From the NCBI GenBank assembly GCA_016282555.1, contig JAEEKU010000045.1, positions 1 through 9,275 on the forward strand: 9,275 bases of DNA. The letters run 5' to 3'. The notes under the pieces were generated by a model. It was not told the DNA's origin. It saw only the letters and a list, made by a program, of their open reading frames with translations, and made no database searches. This stretch comes from Methanomassiliicoccaceae archaeon. GTDB taxonomy: Archaea; Thermoplasmatota; Thermoplasmata; Methanomassiliicoccales; Methanomethylophilaceae. Shown here one piece after another: positions 1 to 4,847 of this stretch (its first letter is position 1; every line of letters starts with the position of its first letter). Position numbers and translations under genes: made by a program.

Positions 1-6
1 ATCTGA

Positions 7-597
7 CGATACCACACCGCCGGATCCCTGCTCGCCAGGATCAAGAGCGCAAAAGTGAAAGCCGAAGATCTGAGCTTCCGCGAAGGATACGAGGTCAGAA
101 AAGGAGACAAATTGCCCCGGCCTTTCATCGAATGCACTACCAAACTGGAAGCCCATGACGAGAACCTCACGGATGAGGAAGCCAAAAAGATGGCGGGCCT
201 GACCGACGAGGAATTCGAAAACATCAGAAACACGGTTCTGAAAATAGATTCGATCATCGCCGAAGAAGCGGGGAAGAGAGGGCTTATACACTGCGACGGC
301 AAGAAAGAATTCGCATTCGACAAAAACCGCAGGCTGATGGTCGTAGATACGTTCGGAACTCTCGACGAAGATCGCTGGTGGGATTCCGAAGAGTATTCCA
401 AAGGGAAAATCGTGGAACTTTCCAAGGAATTCGTCCGCCAGTACTACCGTGAAACGGGATATCACGACGCGTTGTACTCGGCACGCGAGAAAGGAGAGCC
501 TGAGCCGGATATTCCCCCGCTTCCGCAGGAGATCATAGACCGCGTAAGCAAGCTCTACGTAGATATGTACGAGAGGATAACCGGCGAAAAATTCTGA
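7..597 (+). CDS. purC: Phosphoribosylaminoimidazole-succinocarboxamide synthase (SAICAR synthetase), C-terminal part
   Basis: PurC joins aspartate to CAIR using ATP in de novo purine synthesis, in the cytoplasm. The visible 196 residues match the C-terminal two thirds of the family. They begin with the conserved RYHTAGSLLARI segment, then PRPFIECTTKLEAHDEN, the IHCDGKKEFAF strand with its metal/ATP-site acidic residues, VVDTFGTLDEDRWW, and the tail EPDIPPLPQEII..YVDMYERITGEKF. A GTG at 55 could be called as a start, but the conserved segment lies upstream of it in the same frame, so the gene enters from outside the window. A TGA at 4-6 interrupts that frame directly before the conserved Arg (see findings). 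A hairpin terminator follows the TGA stop, and the 3' end overlaps the opposite UPF0179 gene by 43 nt. Identity is confident; intactness of the gene is not. Confidence 0.88.
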   Translation, partial: RYHTAGSLLARIKSAKVKAEDLSFREGYEVRKGDKLPRPFIECTTKLEAHDENLTDEEAKKMAGLTDEEFENIRNTVLKIDSIIAEEAGKRGLIHCDGKKEFAFDKNRRLMVVDTFGTLDEDRWWDSEEYSKGKIVELSKEFVRQYYRETGYHDALYSAREKGEPEPDIPPLPQEIIDRVSKLYVDMYERITGEKF

Positions 598-1037
598 AAC
601 GGAGCGGATCGGTAAAGATCCGCTCTGACCATTTTTTCCCCGGCGGGACAATCCAGATCCGAAGAGACGCTGACTACTTTATACTTTGAACCTCCGGTTT
701 TTCCGACGGGATGGCACAGCTGGTAGTTGTTGCAGGCCAGATTCTCGCATTTCGACTCGGAGAAAGTAATCATGCTTCCTTCCATCGCCAGTTTTTTAGG
801 GATGGCCGCCGGGGTAGGGATCTTCTCCACGACGACGGCAACCGCTTCGTCGTCATGAAATTCGCGGCACTCGTGCGTCTGGGATCTTATCTCGACCACC
901 TTATATCTGGATCCGGCTTCGAGATTGAAGCAGACGCCCTTGAGTTTGCAGTCCCTGCAGTCGGCGATCGGCCCCAGATAATAGAATTCTTTGCCGATTT
1001 CCGCCTGATTTCTGCCTATTAGTGTTATCAGTGTCAT
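555..1037 (-). CDS. UPF0179 family protein, eight-cysteine archaeal protein of unknown function
   Basis: This 160-residue protein matches archaeal UPF0179 (COG1860), which has no assigned function. The N-terminus MTLITLIGRNQAEIGKEF and the GP..DC..C..K..CFNL segment are typical. Eight cysteines fall in two similar modules: C27, C30, C36, C57 and C97, C102, C108, C130. Each module ends in a matching strand (YKVVEIRSQTHEC versus YKVVSVSSDLDC), so the protein looks like an internal duplication that binds two metal ions or Fe-S clusters; the metal is inferred. The ATG at 1037 has a good ribosome site (GAGG) whose bases overlap the egsA stop, so the two genes are probably co-transcribed and translationally coupled. 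The last ~17 residues extend beyond my memory of the usual family end, cross the purC terminator and stop at TAG inside purC. Confidence 0.85.
   Translation of the reverse strand: MTLITLIGRNQAEIGKEFYYLGPIADCRDCKLKGVCFNLEAGSRYKVVEIRSQTHECREFHDDEAVAVVVEKIPTPAAIPKKLAMEGSMITFSESKCENLACNNYQLCHPVGKTGGSKYKVVSVSSDLDCPAGEKMVRADLYRSAPFQNFSPVILSYIST
602..637 (+). terminator. Hairpin terminator after purC
   Basis: A perfect 9-bp inverted repeat, GAGCGGATC (602-610) and GATCCGCTC (617-625), has a 6-nt loop and is followed by T6 at 632-637. It starts four bases after the purC stop. On the other strand the same bases encode the C-terminal residues of UPF0179. Confidence 0.7.
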
Positions 1038-1043
1038 GTTTCC

Positions 1044-2087
1044 TCATATGACGCCTGTTTCTTCGGCAGCCGTCTGGGCAGCATCCTTGCTGATCCCTTC
1101 GGTACCGAGTATCGTGAACCTGTCGGTCCTTATTTCATGCGCGTGAATCATGGCGTCGATAATTTCATCGCGATCCAATTTCAATTCTCTTGCCGTAGTG
1201 GGGGCGCCTATCTTCTGAAGAACGTTCCTGATCATCTTCCAGTCCCCTCCGTGCAGATACATAGTCAGAATCGACGCGACTCCGCACTGCTCTCCGTGAA
1301 GAGCGCGGCCGGGATATTCGCGGTCGATGTAATGAGAGATCATATGCTCCGCGCCGCTGGTGGGCCTGGAACTGTCTGCGATGCACATGGAAAGTCCGGA
1401 AACGATTATGGGTTTAATCGCGAACCATACGCTCGTTTCGAGACGGCGTCCGATGTGCTCCGCGTTCTCCGCGATAGATTCCGCGGCATATTTGGAAAGT
1501 GTGTATGCAGTTCCGCTGAATTCCTCGTTTCTCAGCCTGGTAGCGAATTTCCAGTCTTTCAGAGCGGTAAGATTGGAAACGACATCCGCGCATCCGGAGG
1601 CGAGAAGCCTGTAAGGAGATTTGAAAATAACAGACGTATCGGCGATAATCCCCATCGGGGAACTGGTTTTTTTGGATACCGGGCCCTCCAGAGTTTTCAG
1701 CGAAGCCCTGTTGGAAGCTATTCCGTCATGCGATGCGGAGGTCGGAATGCTGATGAACGGAAGACTGCATTTCTCGGAAATGACTTTGGCCATATCGATT
1801 TTACTTCCGCCTCCTACCGCGATTATCAGGCCGGTGTTGAAATCTCTGACTTCGGAAAGAGCGTATTCTATATTTTCAGAGGAAACTTCTTTCGTAGTGC
1901 ATATTCTGATGTCGTAACCGTCGAGATAGCCGCAGACCTGATCCCCTGCGATTTTGCGGGTCTTCTCGCCCGCTATGATCGTTATTTTCTTGTTGAACGG
2001 AAGCGCATCGCACAACCCTCTGATATTGTGCAAAACATCATGACCGGCGATAATATTGCGCGGAAACTCCGCTATCTTCAATTTCAT
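1044..2087 (-). CDS. egsA: sn-Glycerol-1-phosphate dehydrogenase
   Basis: EgsA reduces dihydroxyacetone phosphate to sn-glycerol-1-phosphate with NAD(P)H, the step that sets the stereochemistry of archaeal membrane lipids. It belongs to the iron/zinc alcohol dehydrogenase-like (glycerol dehydrogenase) fold. Visible motifs are the nucleotide-binding VGGGSKIDMAK near residues 91-101, IPTSASHDGIAS at 114-125, and likely zinc ligands D168 (SGCADVVSN), H248 (TSGAEHMISH) and H264 (ALHGEQ). I place the start at the ATG at 2087 (347 aa, close to the usual length). It has GAGGAG three bases upstream, begins with the conserved MKLKIAEFPRNI, and lies just downstream of the start point predicted from the TATA box. 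ATGs at 2117 and 2105 would add 10 or 6 residues without a good ribosome site. UPF0179 follows after 6 nt. Confidence 0.95.
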   Translation of the reverse strand: MKLKIAEFPRNIIAGHDVLHNIRGLCDALPFNKKITIIAGEKTRKIAGDQVCGYLDGYDIRICTTKEVSSENIEYALSEVRDFNTGLIIAVGGGSKIDMAKVISEKCSLPFISIPTSASHDGIASNRASLKTLEGPVSKKTSSPMGIIADTSVIFKSPYRLLASGCADVVSNLTALKDWKFATRLRNEEFSGTAYTLSKYAAESIAENAEHIGRRLETSVWFAIKPIIVSGLSMCIADSSRPTSGAEHMISHYIDREYPGRALHGEQCGVASILTMYLHGGDWKMIRNVLQKIGAPTTARELKLDRDEIIDAMIHAHEIRTDRFTILGTEGISKDAAQTAAEETGVI

Positions 2088-2118
2088 AAACTCCTCTGTT
2101 GCCATGGTGTCTCGCATT

Positions 2119-2132
2119 CCGTATATATGTCC
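2119..2132 (-). promoter_or_regulatory. egsA: Probable TATA box of egsA-UPF0179
   Basis: The minus strand reads ACATATATACGG here, with TATATAT at 2122-2128. A start point about 26 nt downstream falls near 2099, which gives a leader of about 10 nt that still contains the GAGGAG ribosome site at 2091-2096. This also argues against the upstream ATG at 2117. The call comes from sequence pattern alone. Confidence 0.5.
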
Positions 2133-2150
2133 TGATAAAAAAGATGTTCA

Positions 2151-2162
2151 TTATTATTATTA
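2151..2162. repeat. (TTA)4 trinucleotide run
   Basis: Four tandem TTA units. On the minus strand they read TAATAATAATAA followed directly by TGA, which makes five consecutive stop codons in the frame of a doubtful 78-codon open frame (2160-2396). The run may only be AT-rich sequence upstream of the egsA promoter. Confidence 0.7.
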
Positions 2163-2221
2163 TCCCGCAGGCGGCCGTTCCCGGTACCGCAGGAATTTGC
2201 CGCGCTCAGCCTGTCCGGATA

Positions 2222-2246
2222 AGGAAAAGGGACAGAAAGCTGTCCC
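2222..2246 (-). terminator. Hairpin with T-run on the minus strand
   Basis: A perfect 7-bp inverted repeat GGGACAG (2229-2235) and CTGTCCC (2240-2246) has a 4-nt loop. On the minus strand the stem is followed by TTTTCCTT, so it could end transcripts coming from the DIP1984-family gene that stops at 2460. That would leave a GC-rich 3' region of about 215 nt in front of it. Confidence 0.5.
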
Positions 2247-2459
2247 GCATTCGGAAGCCTGCCGGATCTGATTCTTATGTCTGAGTCCCCGTCCCCGCCC
2301 TCGCCGCCTGCCGGCCGGTGCACGGTAGTATCCGTGTATGTATACGTAGGATGTCACGATCGGGGCTTCTTCGTACTCCTCCGGCCCTTCGGACACCTAG
2401 TTGCCGCCTTAACCCGCGGCGGGGTTTGCACCCACTCCGGCTGCGGTTACCGTCAGACA

Positions 2460-2915
2460 TCAGATTAATTCGGTCGTCCAATTGATCTCCTGGATTTTGT
2501 TGTCGGTTTCGCGGATCGTCTTAGAGATGCTGTCCGCCTCTTTCCTGAGTTTTCTCACGTCTACAGTGCTGACTATCTTGATATCGGTTGAAACTCTGCG
2601 TTCCGCGCGGTTGCTGGCGGTATTGATGAGCGTCAGAAGAATAGCGTTCTTTCTGGTGAGAACATCTCTCCGCGCAAGCAGAGCCGCGAGCGTGATTCCG
2701 TTCCCGGCCGGGGTACGGCAGTTGGTGATATTGATTCTGGAGATAAGATTCTCGAGAGTCTCCGTGATTTCGTTCAGTTCCGCGAGAAGAGAATTCGGAT
2801 CTTCGCTGGGAACGTCTCCTTCCTGGACTTTTGAATTGTTCGACAGCCTCGTCTCGAGCTGCCTGAGCCTAATATCCAGATCGGATCTCATTTTCAAAGC
2901 CTCAGCAAGTTTCAT
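2460..2915 (-). CDS. DIP1984 (DUF6847) family protein, unknown function
   Basis: This 151-residue, mostly helical protein begins MKLAEALKMRSDLDIRLRQL and ends IQEINWTTELI, both hallmarks of the DIP1984/DUF6847 family. Between them are the characteristic VQEGDVPSEDPNSLLAEL, the ISRINITN segment, LAALLARRDVL, and the KIVSTVDVRKLRKEADSISK strand and helix. Some databases label members 'septicolysin', but I know of no demonstrated function, so I do not use that name. Leucine- and charge-rich heptads suggest long antiparallel helices or a coiled coil. There is no signal peptide or membrane segment, so it should be cytosolic. The ATG at 2915 has no ribosome site but has a TATA-like box about 24 nt upstream, so the transcript is probably leaderless. 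It is transcribed divergently from the ABC operon. Confidence 0.85.
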   Translation of the reverse strand: MKLAEALKMRSDLDIRLRQLETRLSNNSKVQEGDVPSEDPNSLLAELNEITETLENLISRINITNCRTPAGNGITLAALLARRDVLTRKNAILLTLINTASNRAERRVSTDIKIVSTVDVRKLRKEADSISKTIRETDNKIQEINWTTELI

Positions 2916-2933
2916 GATATTCCGATCGCAGAA

Positions 2934-2946
2934 CTTTTATTAAAAA
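2934..2946 (-). promoter_or_regulatory. TATA box of the DIP1984-family gene, leaderless pattern
   Basis: The minus strand reads TTTTTAATAAAAG, centred about 24 nt before the A of the ATG at 2915. This spacing puts the transcription start at or beside the start codon, which agrees with the missing ribosome site. Confidence 0.55.
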
Positions 2947-2999
2947 CCGTACAGTCCCCGTTTTTCTGCTGCCGGAGCTTCGCTTTTACAGATACTATC

Positions 3000-3008
3000 G
3001 TATATATT
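3000..3008 (+). promoter_or_regulatory. TATA box of the ABC exporter operon
   Basis: GTATATATT on the plus strand is the best TATA box upstream of the exporter operon. The predicted start point near 3031 coincides with the left edge of the inverted repeat at 3031-3071, giving a 5' leader of about 55 nt that begins with a hairpin. Confidence 0.45.
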
Positions 3009-3032
3009 GCTGAGATGTATTTCACATCCATA

Positions 3033-3069
3033 ATCCCGGAGACGCGTGCGTAAGCGTGGCTTTCGGGAT
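3033..3069 (+). promoter_or_regulatory. Inverted repeat / leader hairpin before the ABC operon
   Basis: ATCCCG (3033-3038) pairs with CGGGAT (3064-3069), extended by G-T, A-T and G-T pairs. An inner ACGC (3042-3045) pairs with GCGT (3054-3057) around an 8-nt loop. The structure ends eight bases before the ribosome site at 3077-3081. It could be a leader stem controlling translation or an operator for a dimeric regulator; the sequence does not decide between them. Confidence 0.45.
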
Positions 3070-3076
3070 AACAAGC

Positions 3077-3081
3077 GGGTG
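3077..3081 (+). promoter_or_regulatory. Ribosome binding site (GGGTG) supporting a CTG start
   Basis: GGGTG matches the GGTG part of the archaeal anti-Shine-Dalgarno partner AGGAGGTGA and lies 5 nt before CTG at 3087. No ATG, GTG or TTG lies in frame between the upstream stop (3069-3071) and the ATG at 3141, which falls inside the first membrane helix. Confidence 0.5.
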
Positions 3082-3086
3082 TAGAA

Positions 3087-4847
3087 CTGAAAACCATACT
3101 CAGATTTCTCAAAAAAATCCACTGGCTGCTGCTGATCCTGATGGGGGTGTTCATCTCTGTCCAGGTGTGGTTCGATCTGGAGATTCCGGGCTATATGACC
3201 AGAATCACCGTTCTGCTGAACAGCAGCGGCACTGCCGAAGAGATAATGGCCGAAGGCCTGGGGATGATCGGCTGCTCCGTGGGGAGCGTCATATGTTCGA
3301 TCTGCGGCGGATGTCTAGCCGCGTACGTGGCATCGGATTTCGCCAAAACGCTGCGTAAAGAGCAGTTTTCGAAAGTACAGTCTTTCTCCCCGGAAGAGAT
3401 GGGGAAATTCAACATATACAGTCTTATCACCCGCTCAACGAACGATGTCACGCAGGTACAGAATGCCGTCGCGAGAACGTCGCAGCTTATCGTAAAAGTT
3501 CCGGTAATGGTTTACATCGCCCTCACCAAGGTAGCTACCGGAAGCTGGGAATGGACCGAAGTAACGGCGATAGGAATCACCGCGATCATCATCGTCCAGT
3601 CCTTCATGCTCTTCTACGTCATACCCCGCTACAGGAAAGTCCAGTGGTTCACAGACGACATGAACCGCACCGTCAGGGAAAGCATGTCCGGCGTAAGATC
3701 CATCAGAGCCTTCAACGCCGAGGACTACCAGAACGCCAAAGCCGATTCGGCGAACAGCGAACTGACCGAGAACAACCTCTTCGCCTCCCGCCTTCTGGCG
3801 TTCACCCGTCCGTTCAACGGCGTTGTCCAGAATATACTGACAGTAGTAATCTACCTGCTGGGCGCCGGCATCATCCTCGCTGCCGCGTCTCCCGACGAGG
3901 CGCTCACGGTCTTCTCCAACATGGTGGTGTTCTCGTCGTACGTACTCTACGTGGTATCGTCTTTCATCCTTCTCGCCCATGTAGCTATGGGGCTTCCCCG
4001 CGCCCTCGTATCCGCGAAGCGCATCAGAGACGTCATAGACACAGAAATTTCAGTGAATACCGGTACGGAGACATCTTCCGGGCCGGAAGACCCGTGCATT
4101 TCGTTCAGGAACGTCTCGTTCGCCTACCCCAACAGCTCCGAGGATACCGTTACCGGAATATCGTTCGATGTGAAGCACGGGGAGACAGTGGCGATAATAG
4201 GCCAGACCGGATGCGGAAAAACGACTCTCCTCAACCTCATCCCCCGCCTGTACGACGCGACTTCCGGGACGGTCACGGTAGACGGAAGAGACGTGAGAGA
4301 ATACGACCTGGATTATCTCCGCTCCAAAATCGGTTTCGCGACCCAAAAGCCCATGCTGTTCTCCGGAACGGTAAGATTCAACATCGGATACGGAAGAGAC
4401 GGCTGTACCGACGAGGAGATGATGGATGCCGCCCGGGTCGCATGCATCGACGAGTTCCTGAAGAGCAGGGACGGCCTGGATACCAAAGTGGAACATCTGG
4501 GCGCTAACCTTTCCGGCGGACAGAAACAGCGCATCTCCATCGCGCGTGCGATCTGCAAAAAACCGGAGATTTACATTTTCGACGATACTTTCTCCGCTCT
4601 GGACTACAAAACCGACATGATGGTCCGCAGAAACATCAAAAAAGAAACTTCGGACGCTACTATTCTGATAGTTTCTCAGAGAATAGTCACCGTCGCGGAC
4701 GCGGATAAGATTATAGTTTTGTCCGACGGCAGAATCGAAGCGGCGGGAACCCACAGCGAACTTATGCAGTCGTGCGGACTGTACCGGGAAATGGCCGAGC
4801 TTCAGGAATTCAGCGGGGTGATGCACCGATGCAGAGCGCGCCCGTGA
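3087..4847 (+). CDS. ABC exporter half-transporter, subunit with degenerate ATPase site
   Basis: A membrane domain fused to a nucleotide-binding domain, in the type IV (MsbA/multidrug/peptide) exporter family; acts in the cytoplasmic membrane. With the CTG start it has 586 residues. The N-terminus reads (L/M)KTILRFLKKIHWLLLILMG, the usual cytosolic elbow helix plus TM1. Starting at the ATG at 3141 would cut TM1 in half. About six membrane segments fill residues 10-310. The ATPase domain follows: Walker A GQTGCGKTT (372-380), Q-loop Q420, signature LSGGQ (475-479), Walker B IYIFDD with Asp500 where the catalytic Glu is expected, D-loop SALD, and Gln531 where the switch His is expected (IVSQR). 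This pattern marks the degenerate partner of a heterodimer. The gene overlaps the next one by 19 nt. The substrate is unknown. Confidence 0.9.
   Translation: MKTILRFLKKIHWLLLILMGVFISVQVWFDLEIPGYMTRITVLLNSSGTAEEIMAEGLGMIGCSVGSVICSICGGCLAAYVASDFAKTLRKEQFSKVQSFSPEEMGKFNIYSLITRSTNDVTQVQNAVARTSQLIVKVPVMVYIALTKVATGSWEWTEVTAIGITAIIIVQSFMLFYVIPRYRKVQWFTDDMNRTVRESMSGVRSIRAFNAEDYQNAKADSANSELTENNLFASRLLAFTRPFNGVVQNILTVVIYLLGAGIILAAASPDEALTVFSNMVVFSSYVLYVVSSFILLAHVAMGLPRALVSAKRIRDVIDTEISVNTGTETSSGPEDPCISFRNVSFAYPNSSEDTVTGISFDVKHGETVAIIGQTGCGKTTLLNLIPRLYDATSGTVTVDGRDVREYDLDYLRSKIGFATQKPMLFSGTVRFNIGYGRDGCTDEEMMDAARVACIDEFLKSRDGLDTKVEHLGANLSGGQKQRISIARAICKKPEIYIFDDTFSALDYKTDMMVRRNIKKETSDATILIVSQRIVTVADADKIIVLSDGRIEAAGTHSELMQSCGLYREMAELQEFSGVMHRCRARP

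Larger units (their letters stand above)
2088..2459. other. 372-bp gene-poor, GC-rich intergenic stretch
   Basis: I see no convincing gene here. It holds the egsA TATA box (2119-2132), a TTA run, the terminator-like hairpin at 2229-2246, near-direct repeats GCCTGTCCGGAT (about 2209-2220) and GCCTGCCGGAT (about 2260-2270), and further inverted repeats around 2403-2430 such as CCGCC..GGCGG. Several short GC-rich open frames on both strands are Arg/Gly/Pro-rich and lack ribosome sites. I tested for the hallmarks of tRNA, SRP RNA (GGAAGGGAGCAGC-type loop) and RNase P RNA (GAGGAAAGTCC-type core) by eye and found none. A structured non-coding RNA or decayed gene remains possible. Confidence 0.5.

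Noticed and set aside
55..597. GTG at 55 as the start of purC
   Set aside because: The conserved RYHTAGSLLARI segment lies upstream in the same frame, so GTG 55 is internal.
2088..2117. Upstream ATGs (2117, 2105) as egsA starts
   Set aside because: They lack a ribosome site, lie upstream of the predicted transcript start, and family length and GAGGAG favour the ATG at 2087.
1137..2135. 332-codon plus-strand open frame
   Set aside because: It is the antisense shadow of egsA, with Arg/Ser-rich composition and no homology that I can see.
2277..2468. 63-codon plus-strand open frame in the intergenic gap
   Set aside because: There is no promoter, ribosome site or recognisable motif, and its composition follows the local GC-rich repeats.
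3551..4507. 318-codon plus-strand open frame inside ABC subunit 1
   Set aside because: It is an Arg/His-rich shadow of the real exporter frame.
4772..4828. ATG 4772 as start of the second ABC subunit
   Set aside because: It overlaps the upstream gene by 76 nt, has no ribosome site and gives unstructured extra residues; ATG 4829 has GGGGTGA at good spacing.
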